A DNA stretch of 64,000 nucleotides from Saccharibacillus deserti (GCF_013618475.1 NZ_JABJVN010000001.1:372001-436000); one strand, 5' to 3'. Positions 16,843 through 26,205 are shown, numbered from the stretch's first letter. The notes: generated by a model not told the origin, from the letters alone. Program-made: numbers and translations.

Positions 16843-17901
16843 TCAAATCCCCTCGAATGAGAAACGGAATCTTATTGGTAAATGATCGGAATATGCGTGC
16901 TTTTTTGATTTAGACTTAGGATGCTTATGCTTATCTATTAAACTGCCTTCTTTAGTTTCATTATAACGCGTAACGATCTCAAAAGCATTATAATCAAAAT
17001 AATCATTTAAATTTGAAGTAAACACTACCTGATCCAACATATGAGCCTTAATATTATTATTGGCTCCGCTCTCTTTATAATACGTTCCTTGGGCAGCATC
17101 CTCTTCAATACCTCCATGCAGCGACCAAGAAGGATTGTAAAACCGCTGTGTCTTTCTTCTTTTGACTACAACTGTCGTTCCTTCTATTACGGCACAATCT
17201 GAACTATCTTCCATCTCAAATACTTTTCCACCTACAAACACATCGAACTCTCCAGTATTGACTTCGACTGCTGAAGCTAAATCCATTGTAGTATCGAAAG
17301 AATCATTATCCACCATACCAGTATCAAAGGGGTCCATGTTAAAATCGCCTGCAACTATTATTCCATCTACGGGGATTTCAAGTTCGCTTACATATCGAAA
17401 GATTTCATGCTTCGTTTTATTTGCCATTTCTTTAAGCACGCGATGAGGAGTGTTATATTGTGCAGGTAAATGTACCGCAGTCAACAAGAAGCGTCTTTTA
17501 GGCATAGTAATAGGTAACAGAGTATATCTTCCCCTCAGAACTTCTTCTGTCGGATCAATCATATCGGAATTCAAGCGATGAAAAATTGCTACTTTACTGG
17601 GTTTATCTTGCATGGAATTTTTAGTTTGTTTGCTTTGAGTTATAAACAATTCTGTTTCTATTCTATCTCTGACATCTTTATTATTACATTCTGCAAGTAT
17701 GATAAGGTCGAATTTGTGTTGCGTGTCAAGCTCTTTGAGCGCCTTGATGATAGACTCTATTTGTCTATCGGATTCAGCTTTCAACCTTTTGCTTCTGCTA
17801 TCTTGTCCATTGTTGCTATTTTCCTTGGCTACTTTAACATTCCAAAATAGTACGTTTAAATCGTTCTTTTCGTCTGCCACCGGAAGACTCTCCTTTACCA
17901 A
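16843..17901 (-). CDS. Endonuclease/exonuclease/phosphatase-fold protein
   Basis: The 352-residue protein has the family's metal and catalytic residues in order: FWNVKV (N21), LAECN (E71), AVHLP (H144), AGDFNMD (D186, N188), LDQVVF and YSDHLP (D339, H340). The family includes AP endonucleases, DNase I-like nucleases and phosphodiesterases. An insertion between GDFN and LDQ is longer than usual. Co-transcription with an unknown partner on a mobile element suggests a defence or DNA-processing role, which is inferred. Confidence 0.75.
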   Translation of the reverse strand: MVKESLPVADEKNDLNVLFWNVKVAKENSNNGQDSRSKRLKAESDRQIESIIKALKELDTQHKFDLIILAECNNKDVRDRIETELFITQSKQTKNSMQDKPSKVAIFHRLNSDMIDPTEEVLRGRYTLLPITMPKRRFLLTAVHLPAQYNTPHRVLKEMANKTKHEIFRYVSELEIPVDGIIVAGDFNMDPFDTGMVDNDSFDTTMDLASAVEVNTGEFDVFVGGKVFEMEDSSDCAVIEGTTVVVKRRKTQRFYNPSWSLHGGIEEDAAQGTYYKESGANNNIKAHMLDQVVFTSNLNDYFDYNAFEIVTRYNETKEGSLIDKHKHPKSKSKKHAYSDHLPIRFRFSFEGI

Positions 17902-18130
17902 TCAACTTGGTGAATTGCTACGCCTCCAAATTGTAAGATATCTTCTGATTATTTACAAACGGTAGACAGAAAAATAAGTTTCTCGTTCTCTATTAGTCTT
18001 TTTTGTATTGTTATGAAAGGCTGATTTCATGAAAATTCAACTTCGAAAACTCCGCCTAATAAATTAACATTATAAAATGATGAAATACATATGTATAATA
18101 CAATATGAAACGATGTAAGGAGGGACAAAT

Positions 18131-19450
18131 ATGCTTAAGCAAAGAGTTGAGCTAGAAATGCATTTAAATGAACCTATTAAAAAAATAAAACGAAGCAGAA
18201 CAAAAATACATAAGGTCGATAACCAATTCATGGATTGGGGAATGGATATCGGAACATTCACTGACTTTGTGAGGAAGATCAGTGAACTAGCCGGATGGGA
18301 GCTGTGCTTGCTTACCCAGGCAATGTACAACGTAACTAATGACAGCAATATAGACCCAAAAGAATTCTTCACAGAGCAAGAAATCAATTCAGCAATCAGA
18401 AGCGCCAAAGTAAAAGAAGACGACAACGATGAGATTAAGCTGCCGATAGTGTTGTCCGAAGTCATAAAGATAAATTACGAAAGCTTCATCACGAAGATAA
18501 GCATGCACTACTTGGCTCAAATGTTTGAATCTAAGCTGATTACTTATGATTATGAAACACAGCGTAGTGCGAAGTTTAGAAAGACTACAGATGGGGTCAT
18601 TGCTGTTCCAGACGTGAAAATAAGTAGCGTTAAAAACATTGCTGAGAATATGGTTAATGAAACTTACTTAGAAGATATGATTACTCTAAATGTTTATTCA
18701 AAAGAAGTAGAGCCTATCGAATATAATGAAAAGAGCCAGGAGCTTACTATAAACGAAGGCGCAACGATATCGATACTAGATGGATTTCACCGTCTCCAGG
18801 GTGGTATCAGAGCTTATAAACAGAATCCCGAACTAAATCAACAAATGATACTCTCTATACGTTCTTACGACTTGGATACAGCTAAGAGATTTTTTGGCCA
18901 AATTAATACCATAAATCCTGTTAAAAAAGAGAGAAGAAAAGAGCTATTGGCTGAACGTATTAGCGATGTAACTGTGGCTAATCTACAGAAAAAATCCAGC
19001 TTAGGACAAGGGAGAATAGCTTCGGCTTCAGATATATCGAAAGCTGCTAATCAGTTAACTACTTTCGATCTAATGAGTTGGGGAATAGATCGAATATTTA
19101 AACCTACAACCAGATTAGAGGCTATAGATCTATCAGAATATCTGCAAACTTATTTTGATTATCTAGTTGGGTCTTATAAAGAAGAATTCTTAGACAATCC
19201 CAATGGTTATCGAGACAGTTATACTAATCCACTATCATTCATTATTTACTTAGCTATAGCAAAATATTTTCAAAGTAATGATAAGAAGCTTAGTGAGCTT
19301 AAAGAGTATATTGAAAACACCTTTGATTTCAATGATAAAGAGTTAAGCAGCGTAATAAATGATGCTCGTGGAATTAACACGAAAAAAGTTAGAAACAATG
19401 TTTTGGATTGCGCTGAGAAGTTAATCGGGGGTAGCGGTAGTGTCAAATAA
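18131..19450 (+). CDS. DndB-like DGQHR-domain protein (YopQ-like position)
   Basis: ATG behind TAAGGAGGG. The 439-residue protein has ISILDGFHRLQGG at residues 214-225, a variant of the DGQHR signature of DndB/DUF4-type regulators, and a downstream FGQINTINPVKKERR typical of the family. No other dnd genes are present, so sulfur modification is unlikely. Its stop overlaps the GTG start of the MrpR-like gene, an arrangement I associate with yopQ-yopR of phage SPbeta. It may act with the repressor in lysis-lysogeny control. That pairing is from memory and from the context. Confidence 0.6.
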   Translation: MLKQRVELEMHLNEPIKKIKRSRTKIHKVDNQFMDWGMDIGTFTDFVRKISELAGWELCLLTQAMYNVTNDSNIDPKEFFTEQEINSAIRSAKVKEDDNDEIKLPIVLSEVIKINYESFITKISMHYLAQMFESKLITYDYETQRSAKFRKTTDGVIAVPDVKISSVKNIAENMVNETYLEDMITLNVYSKEVEPIEYNEKSQELTINEGATISILDGFHRLQGGIRAYKQNPELNQQMILSIRSYDLDTAKRFFGQINTINPVKKERRKELLAERISDVTVANLQKKSSLGQGRIASASDISKAANQLTTFDLMSWGIDRIFKPTTRLEAIDLSEYLQTYFDYLVGSYKEEFLDNPNGYRDSYTNPLSFIIYLAIAKYFQSNDKKLSELKEYIENTFDFNDKELSSVINDARGINTKKVRNNVLDCAEKLIGGSGSVK

Positions 19451-20438
19451 AATTTACTCAGATACATTTTTTAATGAGTCATTAAAATTGAGGTATTTAG
19501 ATACTTTGAACGAAGGTTCAAAGCCTGTAGCTGAAAGAGTATTAAAAAGGGCAGCTTATCTAGAAGAAAATTCGAATAAAGATCTGTATAACTTCAGTTT
19601 GAGTGAATGTGAAAAACTTATAAAAGCATTAGGTGCACGTACGTTAGGTTCTGCCAGAAGCTCTTTTATGGTAGTACGTTATTATATTCGTTGGGCTATA
19701 AGTGAAGGATTAAGAGACAACAATTTAAACCCTCTTGATACAGTTGCAGGAGAAGATTACTATTTGACTCTCGTAGATAATTCAGAGAGTATGCTTTTTA
19801 CTAAATTCCGCATAGATATTACTGTAGCAGATCTAGTTAATGCTCAAGATAGTGCAATAGTACAGTGCTTGTTTGAGGGAATAATGGGTACAGGTTATTC
19901 TGAGATATTAAACCTTAAAAAAGTTGATCTGATAGGAACAGAAGAAAGTACTTTCATTCCTTTAATCGACGATAAAGCAGGAGAGAGAAAATTAGAGGTT
20001 TCGCGGAAGCTAATAGACTTGCTTAGAGATGCAGCAAGAGAAGACATCTATCAATATAAGAACGGCGAGGCGTCTGAAAACGCAAAGTATACGGAGATAA
20101 GCTTAGCAAACAACGAATATATTTTCAGATCAGGGGGTACGAATCTGAAGAACGAAGATATGAAAGCAAGTTCTCATTTAATACTTAGAAGACTGAAAAC
20201 CGTAGAAGAAGTGCTTGACTATGTTAATTTTACTGCTATAAACATCAGAAAAAGTGGAATGTTAAGTATTCTAAAGACCATATTATTTAATGCTGATGGA
20301 AAGCTGATTAAAAATAAAATGAGCAGTGATGATGAGAATCTAATAGCGAAACAATTCAATATAAAGCCTGCTTCTTTTTATAATTATAAGAGAGAATTTT
20401 TAAACCTTGATACGGTACGTAAAATATATCAGTTATAA
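19440..20438 (+). CDS. MrpR-like phage repressor with inactive tyrosine-recombinase fold
   Basis: GTG start overlapping the dndB-like gene by 11 bases. The 332-residue protein is shaped like a tyrosine recombinase (SAM-like N domain to about 115, catalytic-like domain after) but lacks the catalytic residues: where an integrase has TGLR-x-E this one has TGYSEI, and no H-x-x-R box or terminal Tyr motif is visible. The SPbeta master repressor MrpR (YopR) has such a fold. It probably keeps the element's lytic or replication genes silent by binding DNA. Confidence 0.65.
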   Translation: MSNKIYSDTFFNESLKLRYLDTLNEGSKPVAERVLKRAAYLEENSNKDLYNFSLSECEKLIKALGARTLGSARSSFMVVRYYIRWAISEGLRDNNLNPLDTVAGEDYYLTLVDNSESMLFTKFRIDITVADLVNAQDSAIVQCLFEGIMGTGYSEILNLKKVDLIGTEESTFIPLIDDKAGERKLEVSRKLIDLLRDAAREDIYQYKNGEASENAKYTEISLANNEYIFRSGGTNLKNEDMKASSHLILRRLKTVEEVLDYVNFTAINIRKSGMLSILKTILFNADGKLIKNKMSSDDENLIAKQFNIKPASFYNYKREFLNLDTVRKIYQL

Positions 20439-20462
20439 ATTTAGTAATTGTTTTATTGAGTA

Positions 20463-20488
20463 AGAGCTTCTTTAAAGAAGCTCTTTTT
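20463..20488 (+). terminator. Terminator after the MrpR-like gene
   Basis: Stem AGAGCTTC/GAAGCTCT with T-run. Confidence 0.75.
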
Positions 20489-20668
20489 ATGTATGCAAAA
20501 GGCTTAAAAAGGTAAGAATCTTTATTATAATTAAAATATATAAATTAAAAATAGGTGATAAAGATCAGACTTCGAAAATAAGACGAAGGAATGATGTCCA
20601 ACATAGAAGTAAAAATATATTATACAATAAAAAATAAAAGTATTTAATTATTTCTAGAGGTGTATCAT

Positions 20669-20884
20669 ATGAATATACGAGCGATAGCATATTGTAAAGT
20701 CAGTACTAGTTCTAAAGATTAAGAAAACAGTTTTGATAGTCAAAAAAGCTATTTTGAAAGAGAAATAAATCGTGATGAAAATTATGAGCTTATTGGAATC
20801 TATACCGATAAAGGAACCACAGGTACATCTACAAGTAAAAGAATCGAGTTCAAACGTATGCTTCGAGATGCTGGTTACATCTAA
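20669..20884 (+). pseudogene. Remnant of a serine recombinase N-terminal domain
   Basis: From the ATG the frame reads MNIRAIAYCKVSTSSKD, then TAA at 20720, then ENSFDSQKSYFEREI...GIYTDKGTTGTSTSKRIEFKRML and a final stop. This is the resolvase/large serine recombinase N-terminal domain with the catalytic Ser in the VSTSS motif. One premature stop (KD-stop-EN where a Gln codon is usual) and loss of everything beyond about 70 residues make it non-functional. It lies beside the MrpR-like gene, fitting a lost SprA-type integrase. Confidence 0.75.
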
Positions 20885-21000
20885 CGAACGAGATCTATTA
20901 AACAATACATGAATCGGATGTTATCTATTCAGGGGAGAAGAATATATCCTTTGAGTAGGTAACGTCTGATTACGTATGATTTAATACAGCACATTAGAAT

Positions 21001-21034
21001 ATAATCCCCTTGTCAAAGATAACAAGGGGATTAT
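21001..21034. terminator. Bidirectional terminator
   Basis: Perfect 13-bp arms ATAATCCCCTTGT / ACAAGGGGATTAT between the recombinase remnant and the converging minus-strand gene. Confidence 0.65.
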
Positions 21035-21040
21035 CAATTT

Positions 21041-21634
21041 CTATTTATTTGGGCTTGCCATTTCCAATGACAGACCCATATAAAACTCATATCTTTCACT
21101 AGCTATAAGCGAAGCGCTAGAAGCCAGTTCTGCTCCTTTTTTTGCATTTGAGACATACATGCTGTAATTGTATTGAGTAGGATTGATATAAAATTTGCTC
21201 AAATAAGAGTTAGCTGTTTTGTAAGCATTAATTGCTTTGAGGTAATTACCCAATGTTTCTTTCACTTTAGCATCGTTGATATATTGCAATCTTTTAGATA
21301 ATGAATTTCTAGTGTCACTTAAGATTTTAAGTCGAGTTTGGACATAATTTTGTTCCGTATTCTTGTCAGAATCTCTTATTTCTTTGAATGCAGAATCCAG
21401 AGTGTCATTTACACTGTACAGCAATAAGCCGAGTTTTTCAGATTGATGAAAGAAGTCAGCATAATAAATATGATTATATAGTCGGTTCATTTCAGGGAAA
21501 GTTAATGGAGCAGATATGCTTATTTGAGTATTTAAATAATTAGATGACGTAGGACTAGCGAAAACCTGATTTGTGGTAGGTGCTAATGTTGCTAAAGTGA
21601 CGCTTATTAGTAAGGCGCTGATCTTTGTTCTCAC
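21041..21634 (-). CDS. Secreted helical protein, 197 aa
   Basis: Signal peptide at residues 1-27 (MRTKISALLISVTLATLAP, cleavage near VFA-SP). The mature part is a helical polar protein without cysteines. Not recognised. Probably cargo acting outside the cell. Confidence 0.5.
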   Translation of the reverse strand: MRTKISALLISVTLATLAPTTNQVFASPTSSNYLNTQISISAPLTFPEMNRLYNHIYYADFFHQSEKLGLLLYSVNDTLDSAFKEIRDSDKNTEQNYVQTRLKILSDTRNSLSKRLQYINDAKVKETLGNYLKAINAYKTANSYLSKFYINPTQYNYSMYVSNAKKGAELASSASLIASERYEFYMGLSLEMASPNK

Positions 21635-21712
21635 GTAACATCGCTCCTGCTTTTTTCTTGAACAATACCAGAAAAAGGAATCAATGAATAGATACTTGCT
21701 TACTCTTAACGT

Positions 21713-21740
21713 AAAAAAGAGACAGGTGCTAACCTATCTC
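21713..21740 (-). terminator. Terminator of the integrase gene
   Basis: Stem GAGATAGGT/ACCTGTCTC with a G-U pair, followed on the minus strand by TTTTTT. Confidence 0.65.
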
Positions 21741-21752
21741 AATGAATAAACG

Positions 21753-22676
21753 TTATATATCCAGATTGTTAAGTGGATTAAACTTCTCATTTTGTTCAGC
21801 AAGCGCGGTTCCCCAAAGTGCAAAATATCTAAGTGTCATAGCAACGTTCGAATGTCTAAGAATCTTCTGAACTGTGCCAATGTCACAACCAGCCATAATC
21901 ATGCGGTGTGCTGCTGTGTGACGAAAGGTATGAGCAGAGAGACGAACGTTTTTGAAATTCATCTGCTCCTTTAGGTGTTTGAAAATCATCTTTAAAGCAT
22001 TATCCGTAAGTTGTTTTCCTTCACGATCAGTGAATACATATTCAGGCATGACGGCAAAGTTAGTTTCTACAAATAACTTGTATTCAAGAAATTCCTTTTT
22101 AAGTTTATCAGCCATTGGAAGGGAGGAGGCAACACGTTTTTTACCTGTAACGGTAATAACCTGATCTCTAAGATTCACATCAGACCATCGAAGATTTACG
22201 GTTTCTCCTAGGCGACAAGCAGAGGAAAGCAGGAAGATGATAAGGAAGTAACCGCGATATGCATAATAGGTTTTGTCACGGTATTTTAGACGTTGGAAGT
22301 AGTTAAGCATTTGCTTGATTTGAGCATCAGAAAATACTTCGATTTTCACTTCTTCTTTTGCAAATCCTAAGCGTTTTGTTGGATTCGTCTTCTGGGTGAA
22401 AATCTCCATTTCCTTCTCAAAGTAGTTGAAGAAGATTTTAAGCGTGTGAAGTTTGGAGTTAACGGTAGTAGGGTTGTTGTTTTTCTCCTTGCCGCAATAA
22501 ACTAAGTAACTTTTAACCAATGATTGAGTGCAGTCCTCAAGGTTCAAAATTTCGTTTTGGATTGCGTATTCGTAAAACTCACTCAACGTCATGAAGTAAG
22601 AAGTGATGGTACGAGGGGAGACATTTCGATACTCTCGATCCGACTTGAATTCAGTGAGCGCAAACTTTAAAAGCAT
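21753..22676 (-). CDS. Tyrosine integrase
   Basis: The 307-residue protein has an N-terminal SAM-like core-binding domain (1-100) and a complete catalytic set: R155 in SSACRLGE, K180 in TGKKR, H249 and R252 in AHTFRH, H275 in LRHSN and Y284 in TLRYF. It lies about 125 bases from the 3' end of tRNA-Val and reads away from it, the usual place of an island integrase. The ribosome site GGTGG sits inside a leader hairpin. It is probably functional and responsible for integration and excision of the element. Confidence 0.85.
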   Translation of the reverse strand: MLLKFALTEFKSDREYRNVSPRTITSYFMTLSEFYEYAIQNEILNLEDCTQSLVKSYLVYCGKEKNNNPTTVNSKLHTLKIFFNYFEKEMEIFTQKTNPTKRLGFAKEEVKIEVFSDAQIKQMLNYFQRLKYRDKTYYAYRGYFLIIFLLSSACRLGETVNLRWSDVNLRDQVITVTGKKRVASSLPMADKLKKEFLEYKLFVETNFAVMPEYVFTDREGKQLTDNALKMIFKHLKEQMNFKNVRLSAHTFRHTAAHRMIMAGCDIGTVQKILRHSNVAMTLRYFALWGTALAEQNEKFNPLNNLDI

Positions 22677-22735
22677 AAAAAATAACCACCGTCCTGTAGT
22701 TTTTTCAAACTACAAGATAGTGGTTATCTTTTTTG
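22676..22735. promoter_or_regulatory. Large hairpin in the integrase leader
   Basis: Outer arms AATAACCAC/GTGGTTATC with A- and T-runs and inner arms TGTAGTTT/AAACTACA. It abuts the integrase start codon and contains its probable Shine-Dalgarno sequence (GGTGG on the minus strand). It could be a terminator blocking read-through from the chromosome, a translation-limiting structure, or an integrase arm site. Confidence 0.5.
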
Positions 22736-22801
22736 AAATCGTGTCTGAGGTTGACCACTAATCAAGTGATTACCTCTAAACCCTTACCGTTACTGCTCGT
22801 A

Positions 22802-22873
22802 TAGGACGGATGGGGATCGAACCCATGACCCCTACCCTGTCAAGATAGTGCTCTCCCGCTGAGCTACCGTCCT
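22802..22873 (-). tRNA. tRNA-Val (GAC)
   Basis: Cloverleaf read on the minus strand: acceptor AGGACGG/CCGTCCT, D arm GCTC/GAGC, anticodon loop TTGACAG between CTATC and GGTAG giving anticodon GAC, T arm ATGGG-TTCGATC-CCCAT, discriminator A, and no encoded CCA. Its 3' end faces the integrase and the AT-rich element, so the 3' half is the likely attachment core. Confidence 0.92.
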
Positions 22874-22965
22874 TCATGTGTGTCTCGCAAGAATCAAGTT
22901 CTTGTCGACAAGAAAGATCATACCATGAGTTCCAGACGTATAGCAAGCATTATATTTAAAAAAGT

Positions 22966-23268
22966 TTAATTTTTTTTCGGAATCCGTTTGCGATAAGCAC
23001 CCGGAGTCACGCCGGCCCATGTCTTGAACACCTGCGAGAAGTGGCTTTGGTCGCTCCAGCCCAGCAGCGAACAGATTTCGGACAAGCTGTGTTCGCCGAG
23101 TTCCAGCAGGCGTTTGGCTTCTTCGACCTTTTCGCGGCGGATGTAAGCGGAGAGGGAGATGCCGGTTTCTTTTTTGCACAGCCGCGACAGATAAGCCGGA
23201 TTCAGCCGCATAGCCTTACCCAGACGCTCCGGTGGCAGCTCCTCATACAGATGATTGAAAATATACAT
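22966..23268 (-). pseudogene. AraC-family regulator fragment (DNA-binding domain only)
   Basis: The frame holds a full AraC-type double helix-turn-helix: [18 protein letters not shown] for the first and [19 protein letters not shown] for the second, ending GAYRKR. It can be extended upstream on paper to 23484 but that part does not look like a sensor domain and lies in the GH3 promoter region. It probably lost its N-terminal domain, or works as a small stand-alone regulator of the divergent GH3 gene. Confidence 0.55.
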
Positions 23269-23406
23269 TTGCCGCTTCGGCAGCAGCTTCCGCTCGGTCT
23301 GTCGGTTTTTCCATCCGCAGCGCTCCTGTCCCGAATTCTTTTCCCCATTGTAACGAACAGGTACGAAATCCGCAAAAAAGGTCTGTTTTTTCATAGAATC
23401 GGAAGA

Positions 23407-23421
23407 TGTAAACGCTCTACA
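23407..23421 (+). promoter_or_regulatory. Candidate degenerate cre (CcpA) site before GH3
   Basis: TGTAAACGCTCTACA, 55 bases before the GH3 start, resembles the cre consensus TG-NNA-N-CG-N-W-NN-CA with one extra base. CcpA is encoded in this window. Low certainty. Confidence 0.25.
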
Positions 23422-23475
23422 ATGGACAGGAACGAAGAGTTTCGCGGCATCTCCCATATAGAGAGGAGCACCAAC

Positions 23476-25798
23476 ATGACTCAATTAAGCCAATCGTCCG
23501 GTACGCCGGATATCCAACAACTCATTTCGCAAATGACGCTGGAGGAGAAAGCAAGCCTCTGTTCCGGCAAAGACTTCTGGCACACCCAGGACACCGAACG
23601 TCTCGGCATTCCGTCCGTGATGGTCATCGACGGTCCGCACGGACTGCGCAAACAGGCGGAAGGCGCGGACCATCTGGGGTTAAGCGACAGCGTGCCCGCG
23701 ACCTGCTTCCCGTCGGCAGCGGGTATCGCGTCTTCGTGGGACCGCGACCTGATTCGCGGCATGGGCGAAGCGCTCGGCGAAGAATGCCAGGCGGAGAACG
23801 TGGCCGTGCTGCTCGGACCTGGAGCGAACATCAAGCGCTCGCCGCTGTGCGGCCGGAACTTCGAATACTTCTCGGAAGATCCGTATCTGTCGTCGGAGAT
23901 CGCGGCCAGCCATATCCAAGGCGTGCAGAGCCGGGGAGTCGGCGCGTCGCTGAAGCATTTTGCCGTCAACAACCAGGAGCATCGCCGCATGTCGGTAGAT
24001 GCCGTGGTGGACGAGCGTACGCTGCGGGAGATCTATTTGGCGAGCTTCGAAGGCGCGGTCAAAAAAGGACAGCCGTGGACGGTCATGAGCTCGTACAACC
24101 GGGTGAACGGCATCTACGCTTCGGAACATAACGAACTGCTCAATAGGATCCTCAAGGAAGAATGGGGGCTGGAAGGCTTCGTGATGTCCGATTGGGGCGC
24201 GGTCAATGAGCGGGCGGAAGGACTCGCGGCCGGACTGGAACTGGAAATGCCGTCAAGCGGCGGAATCGGCGCGGAAAAGATCGTGGATGCGGTCCAGAGC
24301 GGTTCGCTGCCGGAAGATAAGCTGGATGCGGCGGTCGGGCGCATTCTGCGCATCGTTTTGCGCACTGCGGCGGAGAAGGTGGAGAACGCTGCGTACGATC
24401 GGGAAGAGCATCATGCCCTCGCCCGCAAAGTCGCCCGGGAAAGCATGGTCCTGCTCAAAAACGAAGACGGTATGCTGCCGCTGCAGCGTTCGGGCCGAAT
24501 TGCGGTGATCGGCGAGCTGGCCAAACGTCCGCGCTATCAGGGGGGCGGCAGCTCGCATATCATCCCGACCAAGCTCGACAAGATCTACGACGAGTTCGTC
24601 AAAGCGGCCGGCGAAGCGCAGGTGAGTTACGCAAGCGGCAAGCGGCTACAGCCTCAGGAAAGACGAGACGGACGAGTCGCTGATCGCGGAAGCGGCCAAG
24701 ATTGCGGGCGAAGCGGATATTGCCGTGCTGTTCGCCGGGCTGCCGGATGCGTATGGATCGGAAGGTTACGACCGCACCTATCTGCGTCTGCCGGACAACC
24801 AGCCGCGGCTGATCGAGGAACTGTCGAAGGTACAGCCCAATCTGGTCGTGGTGCTCAGCAACGGTTCGCCGGTCGAAATGCCGTGGCTCGGCGGGGTCAA
24901 AGGGCTCCTGGAAGCCTATCTCGGCGGCCAGGCGTTGGGCGGCGCGATCGCGGACCTGCTGTTTGGCACGGTGAGTCCGTCGGGCAAACTGGCTGAGACT
25001 TTCCCGGTACGTCTCGAAGACACGCCGGCCTATCTGAACTTTCCGGGTATGGGCGACCGCGTGGAATACCGGGAAGGCCTCTATGTAGGCTACCGGTATT
25101 CCGACAAAAAGAAGATGCAACCGCTGTTCCCGTTCGGGTTCGGTTTGTCTTATACAACGTTCGAGTATTCCGAGCTGCAGCTCGAAACGGCGCATGCGAA
25201 GGCCGGGCAGGGGCTGCAGCTCAGAGTGAAGGTGACGAATACAGGCAGTGCCTTGGGCAAGGAAGTGGTGCAGTTGTATGTACGCGATGTCGAGAGTACG
25301 GTGGACCGGCCGGAACGCGAACTGAAAGGGTTTGAAAAAGTAGAGCTCCAGCCGGGCGAGACGGCGACCGTATCCTTCGCGCTCGACCGCAGAGCTTTCG
25401 CCTATTACGACGTCGAAGCGGCGGATTGGCGCGTCGAGAGCGGCATCTTCGAGCTTGGCGTCGGGTCTTCTTCTCGCGAAATCAAGCTGACGGCCGAAGT
25501 CGAAATCGAAGGCGATACGCCGATTATCCGGCCGGTGCACCGCAATTCGCTGATAAGCGATCTGATGCAGCCGGGACGTCTGGATCCGGACAAGAAAGCG
25601 CTGCTGGACGAGTTCCTGCAGGGCGGATTGTTTACGCCGCCTGCGGAAGATTCGGCAGATGCGCAGACAGAAGCCGATAAGGAAGATTCCGAAGAAGACG
25701 AACACGGCAGCGCGGATATGATGGCGGCGGTCGGTTTTGCGGGAGACCCGAACGGCGAGAATAAATTGAACGATCTGCTGGAGAAGCTGAACCGCTGA
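23476..25798 (+). pseudogene. GH3 beta-glucosidase broken by a 7-bp tandem duplication
   Basis: ATG 23476 behind GAGAGGAG. The first part (to about 24,640) is a normal GH3 catalytic domain with the nucleophile D239 in VMSDWG and KHFAVNNQE upstream. The second part, in another frame from about 24,640 to 25,798, carries the alpha/beta sandwich and the C-terminal fibronectin III-like domain. The frames are separated by CAAGCGG repeated at 24632-24638 and 24639-24645. Removing one copy restores ASGYSLRKD and a 771-residue enzyme. GH3 enzymes release glucose from beta-glucosides. As given, translation would stop after a scrambled extension at 24,996. Confidence 0.85.
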
Positions 25799-25916
25799 TC
25801 GCTGTCTATCGCGTTTTTGAGAGAAAGAAGGCAAAAACGTGTAATAGAGAGTGAGGGCTTGCGTTGGGATGTCGAGCGACGAGCCCCGCGATCCACATCC
25901 GAAGGAGGAGAAGGCT

Positions 25917-26186
25917 TTGGAACGCATGGGACAATTCAACCGACGCCGCGGACTTCGGCGGGAAGTGTTGGGCAGACTGTATGACAGCTGGTTCGACCTT
26001 GCCGGCGAACCGATTATTTTGACGGGAGACGAGATCAACGGAGAGACCGAGCGCAAGCTCGCCTATCGTTATCTCGCGGAGAAAGGGCTGCTGCGCATGA
26101 GTCCTCTTGGCAATGGAACCTTCGAAGTTACGATCACCGTGCAGGGCATCGACCGGATCGAAATGACGACGGGCGAGAACGAATAA
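25917..26186 (+). CDS. Small winged-helix-like hypothetical protein
   Basis: About 89 residues with a pattern of helices followed by GNGTFEVTITVQGIDRIE, suggestive of a winged-helix wing. The best ribosome site (AAGGAGGAG) points to TTG 25917; ATG 25869 and 25926 are also in frame. Function unknown. Confidence 0.5.
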   Translation: MERMGQFNRRRGLRREVLGRLYDSWFDLAGEPIILTGDEINGETERKLAYRYLAEKGLLRMSPLGNGTFEVTITVQGIDRIEMTTGENE

Positions 26187-26205
26187 CCGGCCGAAGGATA
26201 GACCC

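Noticed and set aside
18131-19450. Phosphorothioate (Dnd) DNA modification system
   Set aside because: Only a DndB-like regulator is present; no dndA, C, D or E genes are in the window.
19440-20438. Second active integrase
   Set aside because: The catalytic Arg, the H-x-x-R box and the terminal Tyr are not found, so it is better explained as a MrpR-like repressor.
8341-20600. Shared 12-mer GGAATGATGTCC at about 8340 and 20588 as insertion-sequence ends
   Set aside because: Only 12 bases match, with no transposase between and no target duplication; probably chance.
24599-26056. Long minus-strand open frame of 485 codons
   Set aside because: It runs opposite the GH3 gene in GC-rich DNA, has biased composition and no motif; a shadow frame.
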